From: Aquimarina spinulae
GTDB taxonomy: Bacteria > Bacteroidota > Bacteroidia > Flavobacteriales > Flavobacteriaceae
Direction: 5' to 3'
NCBI RefSeq assembly: GCF_943373825.1
Contig: NZ_CALSBP010000003.1
Coordinates: 682,001-746,000, forward strand
DNA length: 64,000 nt
The notes below the pieces were generated by a model. That model was not told the DNA's origin. It saw nothing but the letters and a program-made list of their open reading frames with translations, and searched no databases. The translations under genes were made by a program, and so were the position numbers. Within the stretch, counting starts at the first letter, position 1. Each line of letters opens with the position of its first letter. This document shows, piece by piece, positions 51,466-60,567 of the stretch.

Positions 51466-52617
51466 TTAATTTAAAATGATTCCTGTGCCATTCTGTCTCG
51501 GGAAATTATGAGTTTCGTCTTTACCCCTCTCTTCTCCTTGTTGGAAAAATTTCTTCCAAAAAGAAGATTCTTTCCACCTGGATTCTGCTTTGTACAATTC
51601 ACTTTTCACCAAATAGTAACTATCAAAAACAGAAAATAATGTTTTAGAATATGTTACAAATCCTCTTCTGTCGCCTGTTAAGATATAGGATTCTATAGCA
51701 TTTGAAGCTTCTCTAACCGTATAAATTGCATTGGCAATACCATGAGAAGAAAGAGGATCAAAAGATAAAGCCGCATCACCTACCGCCATCCAATTTTCTC
51801 CTGATAAATAATTGGCTATAGATGAGTTTGCATCTGATCCTATAATTTTCACTTCAGATTGCTCTACCAGAAAATCTTTTAGCAAAGCTGTTTTAGATAA
51901 CACCGATTGCCAATCAGAATACTCTCTTAGTTTTAGTTGAACAAGGTTTTCTCTATTCGTAAAAATCGACAACACATTGGTTTTCTCATCTAAACCAGAA
52001 ACAATCCCCCACCCGTCTTCGAAAGATTCTACAAATACATCGTATGTCAATTTTGGATGTTCTACTTTTGGTAAGTGACAACTAAAAGATATTAGGTTAT
52101 CATATAATCGAATAGGTATATTTAATTTTTTAAGAATAGCACGATTTCTACCTGTTGCATCAATAATCATTTTTGCAGTAATGGTTTGTTTTTGATGATT
52201 ATTTTCTACTTCTACACTAACTTCTTCTTTAGAAATTACCATATTCAACATTTTTTCATAGCGCATCACATTCTCATCGCATAATTGTTCGAGATCATCT
52301 ACTACAGCCTTCTTATTAATTTTTAAACCATTTTTATATGACAATTGAGAGAAAAAATTGTTATTCGATATCCTTGTATTCCCCCACATTGAATGATACC
52401 CATATGTTTTCCTGATCGCATTTTTTTCAAATATCTTTAGGAGATCAAGAGCATGTAATAAAGGCATTGAAGAAGGAGGCAATGTCTCTGCCAAAGCAAA
52501 GTGTCTCTTCTTACTTTTACGATCCAAAACCAGATGTTCTATTCCTTTTTTCTTCAAAAGAAATGACAACACTAATCCTGCAATACCTTTACCTACAATA
52601 ATAACATCTGTATTCAT
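51466..52617 (-). CDS. LodB/GoxB-type FAD-dependent maturation enzyme
   Basis: A 383-aa FAD protein. The GxGxxG motif is DVIIVGKGIAGL at the N-terminus, with a GDAALSFDPLSSHG FAD-binding block near 275. The ATG overlaps the stop of the LodA-type gene by one base, so the two are translationally coupled. LodB-type flavoproteins install the cysteine tryptophylquinone of LodA/GoxA; relatives are flavin halogenase-like. The neighbour makes this role very likely. Confidence 0.85.
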   Translation of the reverse strand: MNTDVIIVGKGIAGLVLSFLLKKKGIEHLVLDRKSKKRHFALAETLPPSSMPLLHALDLLKIFEKNAIRKTYGYHSMWGNTRISNNNFFSQLSYKNGLKINKKAVVDDLEQLCDENVMRYEKMLNMVISKEEVSVEVENNHQKQTITAKMIIDATGRNRAILKKLNIPIRLYDNLISFSCHLPKVEHPKLTYDVFVESFEDGWGIVSGLDEKTNVLSIFTNRENLVQLKLREYSDWQSVLSKTALLKDFLVEQSEVKIIGSDANSSIANYLSGENWMAVGDAALSFDPLSSHGIANAIYTVREASNAIESYILTGDRRGFVTYSKTLFSVFDSYYLVKSELYKAESRWKESSFWKKFFQQGEERGKDETHNFPRQNGTGIILN

Positions 52618-54719
52618 TATTTTTTATCAGCTTCTTTTCCGCTATAAGAAACATATACCGTTTTGGGTAATCCTTCTATATCTATATCCAATTTTCTACC
52701 AGTGACTATTCCTATTTTATCCCATTGATATACCATATTAATGAGTCCGTTAAGATACCCTCCTTCTGCATGATATCCTACAAAACCTGTATCTGCAGTG
52801 TGCAACCAGGCCAAGCGATTTGCATAAATATTACGTTTGGTATCCTCCAAAATATTGGGATCAAGAAGCTTTTGGTAACTTTCCTGAGGAAACACATGTA
52901 CAGGTAAATTAGCTGCCCACCATGACGGAATAGGATATTGTTTCTCTACAAAAACTGCCTGACAACTACCTGCATCCGACTGCCAGGGAATCCCCATCCA
53001 TTTGGTAAGATCACCAGGTGTAAGTTTCCACAACCAATTTTTCTCATTTTTGGGATCCATAGATTCACGAATATCCTCAGAATTCATCTGAAATCCAAAA
53101 TCATTATAAAATATATCGTTTTGTTCTTTACTAGTAGCAGCATTAAGACGAACTTCTCTTAATCCATAAAACCCATATTTAAAAGCTCCTTCGGTTATCC
53201 ATTGATATATCATACTATTCTCTGCATAAATAAGATTATGCCGCATAGGCCAGGTTAACTCTACTCCTGGATGAAAACCTCCACCATATAACGTTTCTAA
53301 TACAGCTCTGGTCATCAATAATGGCTTTTTAGATTCATCTTTGAAAGCTTCCAAAAATTGATTTTGATAAAATGCTCCCATCTCATCTATAGTCTGAAAA
53401 TCAAAATCAGGAGACGTTTCAAATTTACCATCTTTCCAGTTTTCAAGTTGTTCATAAAGCATTGGTGGAATAGCAAACCACTGAGCTGGGCTTCCTGGGT
53501 AGTCTATAGCATCTCCTGGATAATAGGGAAGTTTTAATTCATCGGTTCCACTACCTCGATTTACAACATCAGTTTTATCTTTGCTCGGTATTATAGGCTC
53601 ATTATTATAATGATATGAAGGGTCTCTAAAGAGATCGAATATTTGTTTTCTCACAGCATCTGCTTCTTCTTTTGGTTCTTTTTTATAAAGATATTTAAAT
53701 TTCCCATCTGCCATAAGTTTATCGATCGTTTCCTTAAATGATGGGGAAAGGAAATCTCCTAGATTAACCCATTGCATCCTATAGAGACGATAAAATATCG
53801 GAAATACCAGGCTTAACTCGGGAGCATAGCTCTCATTCGATGCTCCTGCAATTAAATCAAACATCGTAGATATTGGCTGAATCTGAGGTGCATAATCTGG
53901 CGGTGCAGTGGCTACCCAGGCAGAAGATAGTACATCATCCAAATGATACGTATCTCCACTTTTCTTAGAAACAATAGATGCTGTAACCCTTCCATCACAT
54001 ATATCATCATACCAGTTAGAGTTATCTGCAAAATCATTATTAAGATCCGATGGGTTTAGAGAGGCCGAAATACCATCTGCCCCATAAAAAATTAATGTTC
54101 CTTCGTCATACTCGATAGTACCTAGATCAACAGATTTAGAAGAAGTATTCATACTAGCCGCTAATTTACTAACCCCACCATTATCCGACGGAAACTTCCC
54201 TCGAATCACCTCACGTTGATCACTAGCATTAACTTTTGTCTTTCCCGGGTGATTCACCAGTTCTTTACGATAATCGTATCCTCCTTCTACTCTCATAGAC
54301 TGGTTTAGTACATTAAGATTTCTTCGTTTTGCTCCAATACCAGGTGCCAGTTTGTTTTTTACAAAATTTGGAGATAAGTTTTGGTTTTTAGATAGCACAG
54401 AGAGATCCAGACTATTATTAAAATCATACCAAAATGGCTTCTTATTAGCTACTTCTACCGTCCATTCAATATCATAATCACTAGCATCTATTTGCTTAAC
54501 AGGTACCCCATTGTCATCACATTCATAAACATAAAATCGCTGAGCTTGCTTTTTTAAAGCTCCCTCCTTGGTAAGATAGTGCTGGTCTGTATCAAACAAA
54601 TTAGCCCAGGGAACCTCTGGACTAAAAATAACCTGATCTTTTGTAGCGGGACCGTTTCCTAATCGCGCAATGCCTATAGATGGGTAAATTCTGAATTTAG
54701 GTAGTTTCCTAGTACTCAT
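52617..54719 (-). CDS. LodA/GoxA family CTQ-dependent amino acid oxidase
   Basis: A 700-aa quinoprotein oxidase starting at 54719 (MSTRKLPKFRIYPSIG). The longer frame adds 18 untypical residues. The family start FRIYPSIGIARLGN is clear. The Cys of IPWQSDAGSCQAVF (about 583) and the Trp of IPSWWAANLPVHV (about 600) match the motifs that form the cysteine tryptophylquinone in this family. Members oxidise lysine or glycine and release ammonia and hydrogen peroxide, which can be antibacterial. No signal peptide is visible, as in LodA, which is exported without one. The substrate is not predictable from the sequence. Confidence 0.88.
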   Translation of the reverse strand: MSTRKLPKFRIYPSIGIARLGNGPATKDQVIFSPEVPWANLFDTDQHYLTKEGALKKQAQRFYVYECDDNGVPVKQIDASDYDIEWTVEVANKKPFWYDFNNSLDLSVLSKNQNLSPNFVKNKLAPGIGAKRRNLNVLNQSMRVEGGYDYRKELVNHPGKTKVNASDQREVIRGKFPSDNGGVSKLAASMNTSSKSVDLGTIEYDEGTLIFYGADGISASLNPSDLNNDFADNSNWYDDICDGRVTASIVSKKSGDTYHLDDVLSSAWVATAPPDYAPQIQPISTMFDLIAGASNESYAPELSLVFPIFYRLYRMQWVNLGDFLSPSFKETIDKLMADGKFKYLYKKEPKEEADAVRKQIFDLFRDPSYHYNNEPIIPSKDKTDVVNRGSGTDELKLPYYPGDAIDYPGSPAQWFAIPPMLYEQLENWKDGKFETSPDFDFQTIDEMGAFYQNQFLEAFKDESKKPLLMTRAVLETLYGGGFHPGVELTWPMRHNLIYAENSMIYQWITEGAFKYGFYGLREVRLNAATSKEQNDIFYNDFGFQMNSEDIRESMDPKNEKNWLWKLTPGDLTKWMGIPWQSDAGSCQAVFVEKQYPIPSWWAANLPVHVFPQESYQKLLDPNILEDTKRNIYANRLAWLHTADTGFVGYHAEGGYLNGLINMVYQWDKIGIVTGRKLDIDIEGLPKTVYVSYSGKEADKK

Positions 54720-54770
54720 TTTATTGGTTTTAAGTTTTCTTAAAGTTAATAAAAATCCTACGGCATTATA

Positions 54771-54786
54771 CACGTATTTATACGTG
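54771..54786. promoter_or_regulatory. Inverted repeat CACGTAT-TT-ATACGTG upstream of lodA-type gene
   Basis: 7-bp arms with a 2-bp spacer, 52 bp before the start of the oxidase gene. Candidate regulator site for the lodAB-type operon, or a 5' RNA hairpin. Confidence 0.45.
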
Positions 54787-54869
54787 GTTTTATACTAAAA
54801 TCAGGTACAATTTATACCTTATAGGCAAGTATAGATTAGTTGTCTAAAGCGGTATTACTAAACCAAAAG

Positions 54870-55736
54870 CTATGCTTTATTACTTTGTATAGAAATATAG
54901 GTTTTTGGAGTATACCCCGTAAATTTTTTAAAAGTAGTTGAAAAATATTGTGATGAACTAAATCCTAAGTCAAAAGCTACCATAGTAATACTATCTTTCT
55001 TCAATAAATCAACTTTTGATTGCTCGATTTTTAACCTATTTATATATTCTTTAGGAGGGATACCCTTGGTGTTTTTAAACCAAGATTTAAAATATCCGAC
55101 AGAAACATCACAAATATTTGCTAGTTCATCAACATAGATGATACGATGTAAATTATTCAAAATATAAGTATCGATATCATTTAATCTTTTTAAAGGAGGA
55201 CTATCTTGTTTTCTCTTCGAAAGGATCAATATTTCTAATATAGTCTGAACAATAAGTTGATTTATGGTGATTTCGGATAAAATAGTACTGCTTGCTTTTA
55301 GTTCATTTAAAAGTTTTTCGAGCATAAATTTGATCTGAAATGCTCCTTTAAAAACCTGTTCTGAAGTCTTCTCTAACGCTTTTAGAAGATATTTTGAATG
55401 CTCTCCTGATAAATTACATAATCTATCTCGCTTATCAGAACAATTGATTTGTAACCAGAATAGCTCTCCTTTATCCTCGGGGTATTTGCCGGTCCCATGT
55501 TCTTTATTAGGGGGAATAATAAGAATATCATTACCATGCAATTGAAATAATTCTTCACCAATTACATAATGTTGCTCTCCTTTAATGCAAAAACATAGTT
55601 CTATAGCGTTGCGATGTTCATGTATCGGTAATTGGGGTTGTGCTTTAGAATATTTATAATATCCAAACTGCAAACAACCATTAATACCATAATCTGATAA
55701 AAAATGTACTATACGTTCTTCTGAATTGATATTCAT
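54870..55736 (-). CDS. AraC family transcriptional regulator
   Basis: A 288-aa regulator starting at 55736 (MNINSEERIVHFL). A longer frame to 55763 runs into the -7 box. The N-terminal cupin-type sensing domain (about 25-135) includes LPIHEHRNAIELCFC and an Asp/Ile-rich strand region, and the C-terminal AraC double HTH (about 190-285) has SVGYFKSWFKNTKGIPPKEY and FDLGFSSSQYFSTTFKKFTGYTP. Divergent from a PhyH-family gene that it probably controls, as is common for this pair. Confidence 0.9.
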   Translation of the reverse strand: MNINSEERIVHFLSDYGINGCLQFGYYKYSKAQPQLPIHEHRNAIELCFCIKGEQHYVIGEELFQLHGNDILIIPPNKEHGTGKYPEDKGELFWLQINCSDKRDRLCNLSGEHSKYLLKALEKTSEQVFKGAFQIKFMLEKLLNELKASSTILSEITINQLIVQTILEILILSKRKQDSPPLKRLNDIDTYILNNLHRIIYVDELANICDVSVGYFKSWFKNTKGIPPKEYINRLKIEQSKVDLLKKDSITMVAFDLGFSSSQYFSTTFKKFTGYTPKTYISIQSNKA

Positions 55737-55760
55737 TTTGTATAAAAAAATAAGGTAGTA

Positions 55761-55768
55761 CAAATTTA
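55761..55768 (-). promoter_or_regulatory. -7 box of the AraC gene
   Basis: On the minus strand TAAATTTG fits TAnnTTTG, 24 bp before the start codon at 55736. Its position rules out the longer reading frame. Confidence 0.5.
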
Positions 55769-55820
55769 GAAGATTTATTAAGATGTTTTATTCATCTTTG
55801 GATAAAATCAATACTATAAA

Positions 55821-56543
55821 ATGAACACTACAAAAAATGAGTTTTTAACCAACGGGTATACCAAAATAGATCAACTTTTTGATAACACAGAAGCCGAAAA
55901 ATTGTTAGAGATCTACAATAGTGTATTGAATGATAAGGAAAAAACAACGCACTTAAGAAGTGATTTGGCAGGGTTGGATGATACTAGTAAAGCAATTGAG
56001 CGGATTACTCAGATCATGAGACCAAGTTTGGTAATCCCAAAAATATTAGATCATATCGCGTATAAAAAGGCATTACACTACGCAAAAGAACTGCTGGGAG
56101 ATGATATGGAATTAGATTTTGATATGCTTATTAATAAAGCACCTCGTACTAATACTCCAACCCCATGGCATCAAGATGCTGCTTATTGGATAAATTTACC
56201 CGATAAAAGAGCTGTAAGTTGTTGGATTGCTTTAGATAATGTATATGAAAGTAATGGTTGTATGTGGTTTCTTCCGGTACCAGATCAACGCATATTAAAA
56301 CATAACAATTTACCAAATGGAGGAGCTTTATATTGTGACACTGATACAACTAATGCGATACCTGCTCCTCTACAGGTTGGCGGATGTACTTTTCATGATG
56401 GTTTCACACTACATTATAGCAAAGGAAACACTACAAATAGTCAACGAAGAGCTTTAATACTAAATTTTAGACCAAAAGAAATGATAAGATTAGAACGGAA
56501 CCAGGGAATAGACCATACTGGTGTAAGAAAGCAACGTTCATAA
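55821..56543 (+). CDS. Phytanoyl-CoA dioxygenase family protein
   Basis: A 240-aa Fe(II)/2-oxoglutarate dioxygenase of the PhyH family. The iron ligands are in PWHQDAAYW (His, Asp) and TFHDGFTLHYSKGN (His); the Arg of RRALILNFRP binds 2-oxoglutarate. Such enzymes hydroxylate small molecules or lipids; the substrate is unknown. Divergent from the AraC-family regulator and possibly controlled by it. Confidence 0.88.
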   Translation: MNTTKNEFLTNGYTKIDQLFDNTEAEKLLEIYNSVLNDKEKTTHLRSDLAGLDDTSKAIERITQIMRPSLVIPKILDHIAYKKALHYAKELLGDDMELDFDMLINKAPRTNTPTPWHQDAAYWINLPDKRAVSCWIALDNVYESNGCMWFLPVPDQRILKHNNLPNGGALYCDTDTTNAIPAPLQVGGCTFHDGFTLHYSKGNTTNSQRRALILNFRPKEMIRLERNQGIDHTGVRKQRS

Positions 56544-56560
56544 ATAGCTTTTTATCTAAG

Positions 56561-57181
56561 CTAGATAATATCAATACTCCCCTTACCTTCTCTAAGCAAT
56601 ATCGGTTCTCCGCTGGTAAGATCAATAACTGTAGATGGTATATTATCCCCATATCCACCATCGATCACCATATCGACCAGATTATCCCATTTTTCTAATA
56701 TCAATTCTGGGTCTGTGGTATATTCTATTACTTCATCTTCGTCGTATATCGAAGTAGATACAATAGGATTTCCTAATTCTTCTACGATAGTTGTGCAAAT
56801 ATTATTATCAGGAACACGAATACCAACCGTTTTTCTTTTTTTAAAAACCGTAGGCAAATTATTACTACCCGGAAGAATATAAGTATATGGCCCCGGAAGC
56901 GTTCTTTTTAATAATTTAAATGTTGTATTATCAATTTGCCTTACATAATCAGAAAGATTACTTAAATCTTTACATATAAACGAAAAGTTAGCTTTTGCTA
57001 GTTTTACACCTTTGATCTGTGCAATTCGTTCCAAAGCTCTATTATTTGTAATATCACACCCTAAGCCATATACCGTATCTGTAGGATAAATAACCAATCC
57101 TCCATTACGTAAACAATTAACTACTTGTTGTATTTCACGTGGGTTTGGATTTTCATTGTATAATTTTATGAACTCTGCCAT
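56561..57181 (-). CDS. tsaC: L-threonylcarbamoyladenylate synthase (TsaC/Sua5/YrdC)
   Basis: A 206-aa YrdC-fold enzyme. The signature GGLVIYPTDTVYGLGCDI lies at about 30-48, with KANFSFICKDLSNLS and the adenylate/pyrophosphate region TLPGPYTYILPGS following. It makes threonylcarbamoyl-AMP for the t6A modification of tRNA. The length fits the short TsaC/YciO type without the C-terminal Sua5 domain, and YciO-like paralogues cannot be fully excluded. Confidence 0.88.
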   Translation of the reverse strand: MAEFIKLYNENPNPREIQQVVNCLRNGGLVIYPTDTVYGLGCDITNNRALERIAQIKGVKLAKANFSFICKDLSNLSDYVRQIDNTTFKLLKRTLPGPYTYILPGSNNLPTVFKKRKTVGIRVPDNNICTTIVEELGNPIVSTSIYDEDEVIEYTTDPELILEKWDNLVDMVIDGGYGDNIPSTVIDLTSGEPILLREGKGSIDII

Positions 57182-57256
57182 ATAAAGTGATTGTAAATAA
57201 AGATACTACAAAATACAGTATAAAGAACTAATCCCTAACTTAAGCAATTAGCAATA

Positions 57257-59587
57257 CTATAAAATCTTCAACTTTGCAAAACGAAGCAATAATTTCTTAA
57301 TCCCTCCCTTTTCAAAATGAATTTCGGCTTTCTTATCTTGCCCAACTCCTTCAACTTTAATAATTTTTCCTTTACCAAATCGCATATGCTCAACTGCCGT
57401 CCCTGGTATAAGATCCTCATCGAAGAGATTCGTATTAGACGATACATCGGTCGTGTCACTAGATGTAGGTCTAAGTTTTCTTAGTTTACGTAATTGTTCT
57501 TCTGTAGGTTTATGTGCTAACGGTGGTGCCCCAGAAACTGGTTTTTTAAGTCGTAATTTACTCTTATCGACTTCTCCAAAAATATCAGAATCAATTAATG
57601 GTTTATATCGATAACTTTCTATTGGTGTAATATATTCTAAAAATTTCTCATCTATTTCTTCAATAAACCGACTAGGTTCGGCATCTACCAGTTTACCCCA
57701 TCGATAACGAGATTGTGTATAGGTGAGATATGCTTGTTTTTCTGCTCGTGTTAATGCTACATAAAACAGGCGTCGTTCTTCCTCGAGTTCACTTCGGGTA
57801 TTCATACTCATTCCTGATGGAAAAAGATCTTCTTCCATTCCTACGATATACACATATGGAAACTCTAGACCTTTAGCCAAATGAATAGTCATCAACGCTA
57901 CTCTATCATCATCCCCTGTATCCTGATCCAGATCTGTGGCCAAAGCTACATCTTCCAAAAATTCTGCTAATGATCCTCTTACATCTGCTACTTCTTTCTG
58001 CCCTTCTACAAAATCACGTATACCATTAAGTAATTCTTCTATGTTTTCGATCCTGGCAATACCTTCTGGAGTACCATCTTTTTTTAGTTCTTGTAACAAC
58101 CCTGTTTTTTTAGCCACCGTTTCGGCTAATACGAATGCATCAGAAGTCTCATTAGTGATTTGAAAACTTTTGATCATGTTAATAAAGTTTTCTAATCGAG
58201 TTTTAGTACCACTATTAATCTTTAAATTAATACGATCTAGATTTTCGATCACCTCAAAAATAGAACGATCATAGTGATTTGCCGCAACTATCAGTTTATC
58301 TACGGTTGTTGCACCAATTCCTCTGGCTGGATAATTTATTACTCGCTTTAAAGCTTCCTCATCTTTAGGATTAATCACTAATCGTAAATACGCTAATACA
58401 TCTTTAATTTCCTTTCTTTGGTAAAAAGAAAGTCCCCCATAGATTCGATATTTTATGTCTCGCTTGCGTAACGCATCTTCTATAGCTCTGGATTGCGCAT
58501 TGGTTCTGTACAATACTGCAAATTGCCCATTACCTAATTGATGTTGCATTTGGTTTTCAAAAATCGAACTTGCAACATATCGACCTTCATCTCCATCAGT
58601 TAATAATCGATTTACAATTATTTTAGGTCCGTCGTCATTAGCAGTCCAAACTACTTTATCCAGTTTGGTTTTGTTTTTATCTATAATAGAGTTTGCTGCT
58701 TCTACAATATTTTTAGTAGATCTATAATTTTGTTCTAATCGATATTGCTGTACATTATCATAATCTCTTTGGAAATTAAGAATATTATTAATATTCGCTC
58801 CACGGAAAGCATAAATACTCTGCGCATCATCTCCTACCACACAGATATTCTGAAACTTATCAGATAATGCTCTTACTATAAGATATTGAGAATGATTTGT
58901 ATCCTGATACTCGTCTACCAAGATGTATCTAAATCGGTTTTGATATTTAGCAAGTACTTCGGGAAAACGGTTCAATAACTCATTCGTTTTTAATAAAAGG
59001 TCGTCAAAATCCATCGCACCAGCCTTAAAACAACGATCTACATAATGCTCATAAATCTCTCCTAATCTAGGTCGTTTTGCCATAGCATCAGCTTCTACCA
59101 GTTCTGCATTCTGAAAATATGCTTTTACAGTTATCAAACTGTTTTTATATGAAGAAATACGGGAGTATACCTGCTTATATTTATAGATATCCTTATCGAG
59201 TCCCATTTCTTTGATTATAGAAGCTACTAATCGTTGGGAATCCTGAGTATCATAAATTGTAAAATTAGACGGGTAGCCTAATTTATCAGCTTCAAACCTT
59301 AATATTTTTGCAAATATTGAATGAAACGTACCCATCCAAAGGTTTTTAGCCTCGCTTGAACCAACAATATTTGCGATACGCTTTTTCATTTCGCGGGCCG
59401 CTTTGTTGGTAAACGTTAAGGATAGTATATTAAAAGAATCTACCCCCTTATGCATCAAATAAGCAATACGATATGTAAGTACTCTTGTTTTACCCGAGCC
59501 AGCACCCGCAATAACAATCATTGGCCCATCTATCTGAAGTACAGGCGCTCGTTGTGCATCATTTAATTCTGCTAAATATTCTTCCAA
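57257..59587 (-). CDS. UvrD/PcrA/Rep-type superfamily 1 DNA helicase
   Basis: A 776-aa SF1A 3'-5' helicase if started at the TTG at 59587, which gives the usual N-terminus EEYLAELNDAQRAP. A longer frame to 59743 adds 52 residues without family resemblance. Walker A is AGAGSGKTRVLTYR, motif II is ILVDEYQDTN, motif III GDDAQSIYAFRGA, motif IV LEQNYRST, motif V TIHLAKGLEFPYVYIVGMEE and motif VI LFYVALTRAEKQ. A C-terminal Tudor-like piece (GTAVEHMRFGKGKIIKVEG) is that of UvrD/PcrA. It works in nucleotide-excision or replication repair. Confidence 0.93.
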   Translation of the reverse strand: MEEYLAELNDAQRAPVLQIDGPMIVIAGAGSGKTRVLTYRIAYLMHKGVDSFNILSLTFTNKAAREMKKRIANIVGSSEAKNLWMGTFHSIFAKILRFEADKLGYPSNFTIYDTQDSQRLVASIIKEMGLDKDIYKYKQVYSRISSYKNSLITVKAYFQNAELVEADAMAKRPRLGEIYEHYVDRCFKAGAMDFDDLLLKTNELLNRFPEVLAKYQNRFRYILVDEYQDTNHSQYLIVRALSDKFQNICVVGDDAQSIYAFRGANINNILNFQRDYDNVQQYRLEQNYRSTKNIVEAANSIIDKNKTKLDKVVWTANDDGPKIIVNRLLTDGDEGRYVASSIFENQMQHQLGNGQFAVLYRTNAQSRAIEDALRKRDIKYRIYGGLSFYQRKEIKDVLAYLRLVINPKDEEALKRVINYPARGIGATTVDKLIVAANHYDRSIFEVIENLDRINLKINSGTKTRLENFINMIKSFQITNETSDAFVLAETVAKKTGLLQELKKDGTPEGIARIENIEELLNGIRDFVEGQKEVADVRGSLAEFLEDVALATDLDQDTGDDDRVALMTIHLAKGLEFPYVYIVGMEEDLFPSGMSMNTRSELEEERRLFYVALTRAEKQAYLTYTQSRYRWGKLVDAEPSRFIEEIDEKFLEYITPIESYRYKPLIDSDIFGEVDKSKLRLKKPVSGAPPLAHKPTEEQLRKLRKLRPTSSDTTDVSSNTNLFDEDLIPGTAVEHMRFGKGKIIKVEGVGQDKKAEIHFEKGGIKKLLLRFAKLKIL

Positions 59588-60014
59588 AGTAACATTATAT
59601 TTAAAGGCGAAATTTAAGGAAAGAACTACGGTTATGGAAACGTACTTTGCATTTTTTGTAAACAAATCATAGTCAATAACTTTTATCAAACACCAATATC
59701 TTTTCAACATTGATAAATTATCATGTATATCATTAACAATCAATTGGTAAATAAAAAATAAATTTCACCAAATATCTTATAATTAACAGCGATATATAAT
59801 ACAACACCTATTATCCATTAGGGTTAAAAACAAATGAAATTAGTACCGATCTAACTAGGATTATCAACAATAAGAATTCTTACAAGTTGATATCTTTTTA
59901 ATAAAAAACATGGATTAAATGCATTTTTTTAGGACAAAATGTACTATATTTAGCAGAAACGAAAAGTAAACACTAATTTTTATTAAAATAAAAATTCAAC
60001 CAAACTCAGCACTT

Positions 60015-60302
60015 ATGGCCCCAAACATGAATGTACAAATGGTACAAAAAGAGCAGATTAAATTTTTAAAATTCCCCAAAGAAGATGTTTTAAACAAAAG
60101 AAAAGATCAAATAGATCGATTCTTAGAATTACAAAGAGCCCTCTCTTTAGGAAATCTAGAACATCATAAAGTAAGAATTGTCTTCGTAGATGATAAAGGT
60201 TTAAAAAGAGTAGAAACTACTATATGGGGAATAACCGATAAAGAAGTTATTTTAAAACAGTCTACAATCATTCCGTTAGAAAGAATCATAAGCATTTCAT
60301 AA
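60015..60302 (+). CDS. Conserved hypothetical protein, 95 aa
   Basis: A 95-aa soluble protein without signal peptide. It is rich in Lys and Glu; residues about 30-48 form an amphipathic helix (DRFLELQRALSLGNLEHHK), followed by beta strands (VRIVFVDDKGLKRVETTIWGITDKEVIL). No family was recognised. Codon usage and the start before MNVQMVQKEQIKFL look normal. It lies alone between the helicase and the metalloprotease. Confidence 0.6.
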   Translation: MAPNMNVQMVQKEQIKFLKFPKEDVLNKRKDQIDRFLELQRALSLGNLEHHKVRIVFVDDKGLKRVETTIWGITDKEVILKQSTIIPLERIISIS

Positions 60303-60567
60303 TTATGTAATATGCATAGACGCCACTATTTCTATATCTAGATATGTAGTTAATTTTTAGCATTCTAAATTTAGATTCCGAAAATGGTATATACGTATTT
60401 TGAATATAGAAATACGTACATACTGTTTTTGTTTTACCTAAATGTAGAGATGCTACAGCCTACATTGGTATTTTTGGTCTATATTACGCCTTATTATACT
60501 AAAACTAAGAATATTTAGTTGTAGTAGAAATTGCAGTCGAAATAATTACTTAATAATCAAACTCAAC

